Below are positions 1-4,520 of a DNA stretch of 7,548 nucleotides, one piece after another. Position numbers and translations under genes: made by a program. Position 1 is the first letter of the stretch. Each line of letters opens with the position of its first letter. Source of the stretch: JBLMYQ01 sp050258375 (GTDB lineage: Bacteria > Bacillota > Clostridia > Acetivibrionales > UBA4821); contig JBLMYQ010000062.1 in NCBI GenBank assembly GCA_050258375.1, forward strand, positions 1 through 7,548, in the 5' to 3' direction. The notes under the pieces are model-generated. The model had not been told where the DNA came from. It saw only the letters and a list, made by a program, of their open reading frames with translations, and did no database searches.

Positions 1-77
1 GAGCTGGTTGGGCTTCTAGCCCGCATCACCGTGCGAACCTGGGGATTTGTATCGGTTGGAGGACCCTTAGGCTACAT
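1..77 (+). ncRNA. Candidate bridge-RNA-like structured leader of the IS110 relic
   Basis: This GC-richer stretch directly precedes the transposase ATG at 78 and can fold into stems in series. GGGCT (10-14) pairs with AGCCC (18-22); CGCA (22-25) with TGCG (32-35), competing for one base with the first stem; and CCT-GGG (38-43) with CCC-TT-AGG (64-71), leaving a loop of about 20 nt that includes GTATCGGTTGG. IS110-group elements encode a structured bridge RNA in the non-coding end upstream of the transposase, with internal loops that read target and donor DNA. Position and fold match that idea, but the element's left end lies outside the window and no guide-target pairing could be tested. The stems are seen directly; the RNA identity is inference. 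Confidence 0.35.
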
Positions 78-326
78 ATGTATAATTCTCCTGTTCTTAG
101 TATTGATATCTCTAAATCCAAAAGCTTTGCTGCTTCTTTCCTATGGAGAACCTTATCACAAACCTTTTTCGTTTTGTCATTCTCCTGATGGTACTTCCTT
201 TCTTCTTCAACATCTTAATGAACTTGAGGTTATAACTGGCTTAAGGCAGCTATTATTGCTACTTGTGGGAAACTTCTTCGTATGGTTTTTGGTATTTGGA
301 GCAGCGGACAACCTTTTAAAGTATAG
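78..326 (+). pseudogene. IS110-family transposase, frameshifted and internally deleted
   Basis: Three coding pieces together resemble the two ends of an IS110-family (DEDD) transposase. From ATG 78 in frame 3 the sequence reads MYNSPVLSIDISKSKSFAAS, the start of the RuvC-like domain with the first acidic residue at D10; this frame stops at 186-188. From about 140 the similarity continues in frame 1 as YGEPYHKPFSFCHSPDG and LLQHLNELE, so there is a frameshift near 138-145. From about 237 it returns to frame 3 as LKAAIIATCGKLLRMVFGIW and SSGQPFKV with a stop at 324-326, matching the family's C-terminal tail. The catalytic centre and the whole transposase_20 region between these pieces (roughly 300 residues in a normal protein) are missing. 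The protein cannot be functional. The continuous frame-1 reading from GTG 31 is only partly real. Confidence 0.75.
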
Positions 327-491
327 TATTATTTTGCCATTTATGTGGTCTAAAATAAGCCTTATGTAAGGTTTGTTTGCTGTGTTCTTTTTTCTTGGCT
401 AAAATATTTTTTCTAAAATACTTGACTGCGCTTAGCTGGTTTATATGATGTAATCCGCCATTACCTTTTGTGAGCCACGGATGGCGAACAC
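327..491. other. Gene-free junction between IS110 relic and last cassette
   Basis: No credible gene is present. Positions 327-430 are AT-rich and probably belong to the IS relic. At 439-451 the sequence GTTTATATGATGT resembles the inward ends of the other cassettes (GTTA-NNN-GATGT); on the minus strand it reads ACATC-ATA-TAAAC followed by CAGCTAAGCGCAG. At 453-486 two overlapping inverted pairs, ATCCG/CGGAT and CGCCAT/ATGGCG, can form a hairpin just after the asparaginase-like stop codon. On the minus strand this hairpin is not followed by a T tract, so it is a poor intrinsic terminator. The block could be a diverged cassette end or the extreme end of the IS element. Confidence 0.4.
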
Positions 492-980
492 TTATCTTCC
501 AACAAATTGTCCAGTTTCCATGTTTCTTGAACACTTGTCATAGGAATATATCCTTCCGTTCATAGCTATGTAAATACCTTCGTCTAGAACATTTACCGCA
601 CCTACAGCTAATCCAATATTAAACGAAGCATCTGAATTATAAAATCTTTCCGGTCTCATCGCACCAGTTAACACAATTGTTTTATTCGTCACTTCACTTA
701 AAACATTAGCTGTTTCAATCATCGTATCTGTCCCATGAGTTATTATAATCTTTTCTGATTCCGATTCTTCGCATATCTTCTTTATTAGCTTTCTGTCTTC
801 ATCAGTAATATCTAAACTGTCTTTTTTAAGTGCAGTTATTATTTCATATTCAAAATTTGCATTTACCTTTTCAATAATTCTTGTAACTGCGGAATCAGTA
901 ATTTCAAACGCATATCCCTTTGTGGTTTTAGGATAATCCTTATCAATGGTCCCTCCTGTTTGTATGAAAGTAATTTTCAA
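492..980 (-). CDS. Single-domain asparaginase-like protein (cassette 4)
   Basis: The 162-residue protein matches the N-terminal domain of the asparaginase/glutaminase family. TGGTI (8-12) holds the expected nucleophile Thr11, HGTDT (82-86) holds the second active-site Thr-Asp pair, and TGAMRP (105-110) is also conserved. The C-terminal domain of full-length asparaginases (usually 320-350 residues) is absent. The protein ends NMETGQFVGR. As I recall, short asparaginase-domain proteins of about 160 residues with similar endings exist, so this may be a complete member of that group; hydrolysis of L-asparagine by it is not assured. It is predicted cytoplasmic, with no signal peptide. The start is TTG at 980, preceded by AAGGAGG at a 7-nt gap. 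The start lies about 30 bp inside the cassette border at 1012, and the stop is followed at once by hairpin-forming sequence. Confidence 0.85.
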   Translation of the reverse strand: MKITFIQTGGTIDKDYPKTTKGYAFEITDSAVTRIIEKVNANFEYEIITALKKDSLDITDEDRKLIKKICEESESEKIIITHGTDTMIETANVLSEVTNKTIVLTGAMRPERFYNSDASFNIGLAVGAVNVLDEGIYIAMNGRIYSYDKCSRNMETGQFVGR

Positions 981-1005
981 ATTTATTCCTCCTTTTTGAT
1001 TGCAT

Positions 1006-1056
1006 ACTTAACGGGGTTTTATCCTCCCGCGACTTTACGGTAGTGCATTGTTAGAT
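1006..1056 (-). repeat. Short attC-like site between cassettes 3 and 4
   Basis: On the minus strand the site runs from R''-like ATCTAAC (1056-1050) to R'-like GTTAAGT (1012-1006), a 45-bp TAAC-to-GTTA core. Both boxes fit the integron consensus RYYYAAC / GTTRRRY. The left arm, TAACAATGCACTACCG followed by TAAAGTCGCGGGAG, is identical to the two long sites. After the following GATAA the sequence goes straight to AACCCCGTTA, so about 110 bp of the long form, including its right L-box, is missing. It may be a natural short variant or a deletion product; with only one good arm its recombination activity is doubtful. Confidence 0.65.
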
Positions 1057-1068
1057 GATGTCGAACGC
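1050..1068. repeat. Cassette 3 terminal inverted repeat, 3' copy
   Basis: The plus strand reads GTTAGATGATGTCGAACGC. The minus-strand start of the same cassette (2568-2550) reads GTTAACTGAAGTCGAACGC, 16 of 19 identical with nine identical bases at the inner end. The two halves are about 1.5 kb apart and would meet around one repeat in a circular cassette. Just inside, TCTTGTTCAGAAA (1071-1083) is shared with the same end of cassette 2. Confidence 0.7.
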
Positions 1069-1129
1069 CTTCTTGTTCAGAAAGACTTCAAGGATGACGT
1101 CTCCTAATTATTATTTTGCCCTTCATTAT

Positions 1130-2461
1130 TTAACTCATTGGCTCCCATGGTTCAAACATAATTGGTTCTTTTTCTATGAACTTTAACTGTTCTTCAGTAA
1201 AGTATTTTTTATTTATTACGCATTCTAAAACATATTTGTTAAAAAAGTTGTCATTCATGACATAATAACCTTCATTTCTTTTCTGGCTTCCAAAACTGTT
1301 TTCGACCTTCCATCTTAGAATCTTGTCATCTACAATATGAACTCCAGTGAATAGCATCATGTGTTGCAATCGAATTTCTCGATAATCTAGTAATTCTTCT
1401 TTAGACATTTCTAAATCCACTTCCAATACTTTATCGAACTGATAAAGTTCTGCATCAAAAATCTCTAATTCAGCATCATTATTTTTATGAAAATGGGTAT
1501 CAAAGTATACTGGTTCGCCGTCTTTTAGCGTTTTTACTACTAATTCTTTCATTTCATTTAATTCTATATTGAAGAAGTAATGATTAGATTTTTCTATTAT
1601 ATCTGCAATATACTCTCTTTCCTTGTATATCTTATTATACTGTTTATTATGCATTGGAACATTTGCAACTACTATATAGTCATCTATTTTTATCTTTACA
1701 TTTTGAGCATAGAAATCCAATGGAGTTACAAAATCAATTCTTTTATAAGAATTATTCTTATCATAAAATTCAAATTCAAATTTTTCTGGTGGTTCACCAA
1801 GCACCTTACATAGTATATTATAAACTTGCTCAAGCATTTTATTTTTTTCTTCTCTGATTCTTTCTAAATCTTGTAATTCCTTCAACATTCTTTTTAATTT
1901 AATTGCATCTCTTGCAACTTTCGTATTCAATATTTCTGTTAATACTGCCGAGTCTTTACTATCTTTAGTTTCTGGCATAGCAGCTTTTGGAACCACTCCG
2001 TATTTTTTGACTAATTCAGTAAAGTATTGCCAGTGCCCTCCTTCGTATAATGCCCAATCTAATACTACTAACATTTCTCTGTCTAATAATTCTTTCTCTC
2101 GAAATTTAATTATTGACTCATAAAAGTTATTTGCTTTCTCTAACTTATCATAAAAAACAATATAATTCTGGGAAAGCTCAAACGTTTCAATATCTATATT
2201 TAAACTTTGAGCAACTTGTCTTTTAAGCAAGTTTAACCCTGCAAAAGCCCAACATCTTCGACTTTTTTCTTGATCTGAAATTTTTACTCTAGGTAGTTCT
2301 ATTGAAAAAACATTTTTGTTTCTATTTATAGCATCTTTATTTCTTGCAACATTTATAATTCCGTTTGTAGTAATTATACTTTCCATAAGTTTATTGTTCG
2401 GCTTACTACGATATTTCTCTTTAAATACCTTTAGTTGGTCAAAAGTAATATCTTTATTCAT
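1130..2461 (-). CDS. pepC: PepC/bleomycin hydrolase-type cysteine aminopeptidase (cassette 3)
   Basis: The 443-residue protein is a full-length member of peptidase family C1B, cytoplasmic papain-fold aminopeptidases that trim N-terminal residues from peptides and usually form hexamers. The active site is complete: Gln64 in SDQEKSRRCW (oxyanion hole), nucleophile Cys70 in RRCWAFAGLN, His367 in LQHMMLFTGV and Asn388 in WKVENSFG. The C-terminal part follows the family pattern: EGYYVMNDNFFNKYV, NKKYF, and the ending MFEPWEPMS. A charged, probably helical stretch at about 180-215 is typical of the insert region. There is no signal peptide. ATG 2461 is preceded by AAGGAGG at a 7-nt gap, which fixes the start. 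It is the only ORF in its cassette, with a leader of about 105 bp. PepC is normally a chromosomal housekeeping gene, so finding it as cassette cargo is unusual. Confidence 0.93.
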   Translation of the reverse strand: MNKDITFDQLKVFKEKYRSKPNNKLMESIITTNGIINVARNKDAINRNKNVFSIELPRVKISDQEKSRRCWAFAGLNLLKRQVAQSLNIDIETFELSQNYIVFYDKLEKANNFYESIIKFREKELLDREMLVVLDWALYEGGHWQYFTELVKKYGVVPKAAMPETKDSKDSAVLTEILNTKVARDAIKLKRMLKELQDLERIREEKNKMLEQVYNILCKVLGEPPEKFEFEFYDKNNSYKRIDFVTPLDFYAQNVKIKIDDYIVVANVPMHNKQYNKIYKEREYIADIIEKSNHYFFNIELNEMKELVVKTLKDGEPVYFDTHFHKNNDAELEIFDAELYQFDKVLEVDLEMSKEELLDYREIRLQHMMLFTGVHIVDDKILRWKVENSFGSQKRNEGYYVMNDNFFNKYVLECVINKKYFTEEQLKFIEKEPIMFEPWEPMS

Positions 2462-2549
2462 ATATTGTCCTCCTTGTATAAAAATCTTTAAATTCCAGAA
2501 TAAATCTTCAAGGTCTTACTAGAAAACTGAGCCCTGGATGTGCGGCTTT

Positions 2550-2568
2550 GCGTTCGACTTCAGTTAAC
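2550..2568. repeat. Cassette 3 terminal inverted repeat, 5' copy
   Basis: Minus strand GTTAACTGAAGTCGAACGC, the partner of 1050-1068 (16 of 19 matches). Its inner tag CGAACGC differs clearly from the end of the neighbouring cassette 2 (GCACCGA), so the match is to its own cassette and not a general feature of the site. Confidence 0.7.
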
Positions 2569-2723
2569 GTCCCGCACTCCCGACGCCACAGATCTGGACC
2601 CTCAAAGCCCTTCTTCCTCGGCAGTGGTCACACCCAGCGATTGTGGTGTGGAGCGAACCTTCTTCTTGCTCGAAATCTAGGAACTCTTATCTCCCGCGAC
2701 TTTACGGTAGTGCATTGTTAAAC
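2562..2723 (-). repeat. Full-length attC-like site between cassettes 2 and 3
   Basis: The TAAC-to-GTTA core is 156 bp (2565-2720). On the minus strand R'' is GTTTAAC (2723-2717), followed by an L-box GCACTACCG; the far end has CGGGAGTGC, a 5-nt spacer and GTTAACT. The arms pair as TAAC-3 nt-GCACTACCG against GCACTCCCG-5 nt-TAAC read in complement, with unequal spacers as in attC sites. Near the centre, CACACC (2629-2634) pairs with GGTGTG (2645-2650), forming an apical hairpin. The site is 85-90 % identical to 3318-3479 and is much richer in GC than the genes. Its length is at or slightly above the upper end of the usual attC range. Confidence 0.75.
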
Positions 2724-2735
2724 GATGTGCACCGA
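2717..2735. repeat. Cassette 2 terminal inverted repeat, 3' copy
   Basis: The plus strand reads GTTAAACGATGTGCACCGA. It matches the minus-strand start of the same cassette (3324-3306) at 15 of 19 positions, including the eight inner bases TGCACCGA. TCTTGTTCAGAAA (2738-2750) follows, shared with cassette 3. A 7-bp stem, AATCGAC (2749-2755) with GTCGATT (2762-2768), lies between this end and the stop of the membrane-protein gene. Confidence 0.7.
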
Positions 2736-2781
2736 CCTCTTGTTCAGAAATCGACACAGAAGTCGATTCCTTAAATAACTA

Positions 2782-3249
2782 CTACTTATAATTTATTTTT
2801 GACGAATACGCTAATACTAATAAGAGGAATACGAAAAGTGAAAATATCCCTTTCCAGTTCATCTTAATGGTTGTTTTGAATTTCTCTTTTTTTATACTCT
2901 TGACCGTGTCAATTACCGTTTTAATAAAATAATAAGAAAAAACAAGCCCTGACACACCAACTGAAAATTGAAGAACTATCAAAGGTAATATTGCCCCGAA
3001 AAAAGCTCCAATAAAAATAAATGGTAAAATTACAATTATAAAAACAACCGATGCATAATATCTATTTACACCTGAAACATCAGAAAATTCAATTATCGCC
3101 AATTTCAAGTTTAATAATTTGCTATTATCACTATTTTCCTTGGCATATTTTTTGTAAATACCTCTAATTTTCAATAGCATTGATAAAGCAATTAATAATA
3201 ACCATGAAATCGCAATGCCCCAAATTTGTATATCACTCATTATTGTCAC
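2782..3249 (-). CDS. Four-helix membrane protein of unknown function (cassette 2)
   Basis: I do not recognise this 155-residue protein. It is very hydrophobic, with likely membrane segments at about 8-27, 66-88, 89-108 and 132-149. A basic, asparagine-rich loop (28-60) separates the first two, and a Lys-rich segment (115-132, KSIKKEKFKTTIKMNWKG) precedes the last. No catalytic motif or cysteine pair is visible. The start is taken as GTG 3249 because GAAGGGG lies 6 nt upstream; ATG 3240 is in frame but 14-15 nt away. A perfect hairpin (3281-3298) sits in its 5' leader. Orphan small membrane proteins are common cargo of integron cassettes, so a role in surface or phage interaction is possible but not shown. 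Confidence 0.75.
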   Translation of the reverse strand: MTIMSDIQIWGIAISWLLLIALSMLLKIRGIYKKYAKENSDNSKLLNLKLAIIEFSDVSGVNRYYASVVFIIVILPFIFIGAFFGAILPLIVLQFSVGVSGLVFSYYFIKTVIDTVKSIKKEKFKTTIKMNWKGIFSLFVFLLLVLAYSSKINYK

Positions 3250-3280
3250 ATTTACCCCTTCAAGTCTAATGTATTAAACT

Positions 3281-3298
3281 CCGAGCACGGATGCTCGG
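3281..3298 (-). promoter_or_regulatory. Perfect stem-loop in the leader of the membrane-protein gene
   Basis: CCGAGCA (3281-3287) and TGCTCGG (3292-3298) form a 7-bp GC-rich stem with a 4-nt loop. On the transcript it lies between the cassette start and the ribosome-binding site, followed by AGTTTAATAC. It could slow transcripts arriving from cassette 1 or affect translation of the downstream gene. The short, mixed T tract makes efficient termination unlikely. Confidence 0.4.
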
Positions 3299-3305
3299 CA
3301 TATAA

Positions 3306-3324
3306 TCGGTGCATTTTGTATAAC
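3306..3324. repeat. Cassette 2 terminal inverted repeat, 5' copy
   Basis: Minus strand GTTATACAAAATGCACCGA, the partner of 2717-2735 (15 of 19). The inner tag GCACCGA differs from the neighbouring cassette 1 tag GCAGCGG at two positions, and both positions match within its own cassette. Confidence 0.7.
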
Positions 3325-3479
3325 GTCCCACACTCCCGACGCCACAGAGCTGGACCCTCAAAGCCCTTCTTCCTTGGCGGTGGTCGCACCCAGCGACTGG
3401 GGTGTGGAGCGGAGCCTTCTTCTTTGTAAATCACGGAACCCTTATCTCACCGCGACTTTACGGTAGTGCATTGTTATCT
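3318..3479 (-). repeat. Full-length attC-like site between cassettes 1 and 2
   Basis: The TAAC-to-GTTA core is 156 bp (3321-3476), the same length as 2565-2720 and 85-90 % identical, with small compensating insertions and deletions. On the minus strand R'' is AGATAAC and R' is GTTATAC; the L-boxes are GCACTACCG and CGGGAGTGT. Differences concentrate in the middle of the site while the TAACAATGCACTACCG arm and its TAAAGTCGCGG extension are unchanged, suggesting selection on that arm. Short open readings across this GC-rich block (for example 3252-3434) are not genes. Confidence 0.75.
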
Positions 3480-3491
3480 GATGTGCAGCGG
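3473..3491. repeat. Cassette 1 terminal inverted repeat, 3' copy
   Basis: The plus strand reads GTTATCTGATGTGCAGCGG. It matches the minus-strand start of the same cassette (4320-4302) at 16 of 19 positions, including eight inner bases TGCAGCGG. Confidence 0.7.
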
Positions 3492-3549
3492 ACTCAATAT
3501 TGATGCAAGGATTGGATGTTTACTTTTACTTGTTAGCAATTAAATTCTT

Positions 3550-4233
3550 TTAATTTCGGTTTTGCTTCTCTTTAATTAATTTTATATACCATTCTTGGTT
3601 TAATAAAGTATATAAATCCTTATTCAAATGTGAGGCATCCCCTTCTACTTCTATCTCATATTCGTTTTTATCGTTAATATTTATAATGCTAATAGAAGTG
3701 TTTTCTGTCCAGTTTATACTACTAATATCTTCAATCATTAAATTATGAAAGTAGCACATTAACGCTTTTATTGCATTACCATGAGTAACTATACATATTG
3801 ACTTTCCTTTATTTTCTTTAACTATTTTGCTAATTTCATTAATTAATCTTTTTTGAAATTCTATCATGCTTTCGCCATTTGGCATCTGGTGTAAATGCAA
3901 GGCATTTCTCCATGTATGATGCTCTTTAGGAAATAACTCTGGTAATTTTTTATACTCAACATTTTCCCAATCACCACCATTTATTTCCTTTAATCCATCC
4001 GATTTTATTATTGAAATACCTTTAACATTTGATATGTATTCAGCGGTTTGTATTGCTCTAGTTAAACTACTCGAGTATAAAACATCAATTTCTTGATTTT
4101 TTAGTCTCTCTGCCAACTTTTCTGCTTGTTTTTTACCTTTTTCGCTAATATCAACGTTGGTCCATCCATGAAAAATATCAGCATGATTTCCGTCTGTCTC
4201 TGCATGTCTAACAATGATTAGCTTAGTATTCAA
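3550..4233 (-). CDS. Histidine phosphatase superfamily protein (phosphoglycerate mutase-like, cassette 1)
   Basis: The 227-residue protein belongs to the branch-1 histidine phosphatases (GpmB/CobC-like). The phospho-accepting His10 is in LIIVRHAETDGN, with Arg9 next to it. SSLTRAIQTAEY supplies Arg59, LKEINGGDWE supplies the acid/base Glu83, and IVTHGNAIKAL supplies the second His151. All core residues are present, so it should be active as a phosphatase or mutase; the substrate cannot be read from the sequence. It is probably cytoplasmic. I place the start at TTG 4233, because AAGAAGGTG lies 5 nt upstream and family members begin a few residues before RHG/RHA. An in-frame ATG at 4299 would add 22 residues of non-family sequence without a clear ribosome-binding site. 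It is the first cassette downstream of the minus-strand promoter at 4394-4422. Confidence 0.88.
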   Translation of the reverse strand: MNTKLIIVRHAETDGNHADIFHGWTNVDISEKGKKQAEKLAERLKNQEIDVLYSSSLTRAIQTAEYISNVKGISIIKSDGLKEINGGDWENVEYKKLPELFPKEHHTWRNALHLHQMPNGESMIEFQKRLINEISKIVKENKGKSICIVTHGNAIKALMCYFHNLMIEDISSINWTENTSISIININDKNEYEIEVEGDASHLNKDLYTLLNQEWYIKLIKEKQNRN

Positions 4234-4301
4234 AAGTACACCTTCTTTCAATTCTATAATATTTATCTTCAAAATTGCTCCGTTGGAAGGCAAAATCAAT
4301 A

Positions 4302-4320
4302 CCGCTGCATTTCATATAAC
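4302..4320. repeat. Cassette 1 terminal inverted repeat, 5' copy
   Basis: Minus strand GTTATATGAAATGCAGCGG, the partner of 3473-3491 (16 of 19). It marks the upstream border of the first cassette. Confidence 0.7.
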
Positions 4321-4349
4321 TACTGCATTACCGACAGCATGTCGGGTTA
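4314..4349 (-). other. attI-like or truncated attC-like boundary before the first cassette
   Basis: On the minus strand the region runs TAAC (4349-4346), CCGACA-TGC-TGTCGG hairpin (4345-4331), then CGGTAATGCAGTAGTTA ending in R'-like GTTATAT (4320-4314). CGGTAATGCA-GTA-GTTA is nearly the complement of the left arm of the cassette sites (TAAC-AA-TGCACTACCG), so this is one arm of such a site without a full partner. That is what an attI site or a decayed attC would look like. The core is only 33 bp. Confidence 0.5.
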
Positions 4350-4372
4350 AATTCCTATATGGGATATTAACC
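4345..4372. repeat. Imperfect palindrome in the array leader
   Basis: GGTTAAATTCC (4345-4355) pairs with GGGATATTAACC (4361-4372) across a TATAT loop, giving about 11 pairs with one bulged A and one G-T pair. It lies between the minus-strand promoter and the first cassette border, within the predicted 5' leader of the array transcript. It may be an operator, a leader hairpin or part of a recombinase-binding region; no T tract follows on either strand. Confidence 0.45.
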
Positions 4373-4393
4373 TACGGTAACTTTATTTTCTAA

Positions 4394-4422
4394 ACTATAC
4401 CAAAATTCACCAAATTATTCAA
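4394..4422 (-). promoter_or_regulatory. Sigma-A type promoter reading into the cassette array (Pc-like)
   Basis: On the minus strand: -35 TTGAAT (4422-4417), a 17-nt spacer, and -10 TATAGT (4399-4394) preceded by TGG, an extended -10. Transcription would begin near 4387 and pass the boundary at 4320 into the phosphatase cassette. It is the best promoter match I found for the array, and position and direction equal those of an integron Pc promoter. Confidence 0.6.
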
Positions 4423-4520
4423 CTTATAAAATCCTTCTATATTTCTCTTGCTTCAAATGTTTAATTTTAAAATTACTAAGCATAATAGATTTATTATTAA
4501 ACCTAGGAGAATTGAAAATT

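Larger units (their letters stand above)
1..430 (+). mobile_element. IS110-family element remnant (left end outside window)
   Basis: The element comprises the structured leader (1-77), the broken transposase (78-326) and an AT-rich right flank without a gene (327 to about 430). The flank contains CCTTA-TG-TAAGG (360-371), a small palindrome, and runs of T. IS110 elements usually lack clear terminal inverted repeats, so the right end cannot be placed exactly; 430 is a guess bounded by the cassette-end-like motif starting at 439. Internal deletion with retained ends would give a short non-autonomous derivative that a complete copy elsewhere might still move. Confidence 0.5.
439..4349 (-). mobile_element. 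Integron-like gene cassette array, four cassettes, no integrase in window
   Basis: Four single-gene units lie head to tail on the minus strand, each gene followed by a TAAC...GTTA repeat. By analogy with integron cassettes (cut between G and TT), cassette 1 is 4319-3324 (996 bp), cassette 2 is 3323-2568 (756 bp), cassette 3 is 2567-1012 (1556 bp) and cassette 4 runs from 1011 to about 439. The ORF-then-site order, the common orientation, single ORFs with little spare sequence, and GC-rich sites between AT-rich genes match integron cassettes. An intI gene is not seen, so the locus is either the distal part of an integron whose integrase is elsewhere or a cluster of attC sites lacking an integrase. 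Matching inverted termini at cassettes 1-3 support the borders. That the enzyme is an IntI-type tyrosine recombinase is inference. Confidence 0.7.

Noticed and set aside
31..369. Open reading on the plus strand of 112 codons with hydrophobic segments
   Set aside because: Only its middle part (about 140-230) reflects real coding, as a frame-1 fragment of the broken IS110 transposase; the rest is out of frame with the conserved ends.
316..534. 72-codon minus-strand reading
   Set aside because: It runs through the IS flank and overlaps the end of the asparaginase-like gene; no ribosome-binding site and no recognisable protein.
2749..2768. Stem AATCGAC/GTCGATT as terminator of the membrane-protein gene
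   Set aside because: The stem is only 7 bp and is not followed by a T tract on the minus strand.
3252..3434. 60-codon minus-strand and 67-codon plus-strand readings across the GC-rich repeat
   Set aside because: They lie inside the attC-like site and its flanks, have no family resemblance and are side effects of GC-rich repeat sequence.
1009..3476. Repeats as a CRISPR array or as BOX/REP-type repeats
   Set aside because: Spacing is set by whole genes, the repeats are 45-156 bp with integron-like core boxes, and the termini match cassette by cassette.
4331..4345. CCGACA-GCA-TGTCGG hairpin as an intrinsic terminator
   Set aside because: No run of T follows on either strand; it fits better as part of the recombination-site-like boundary.
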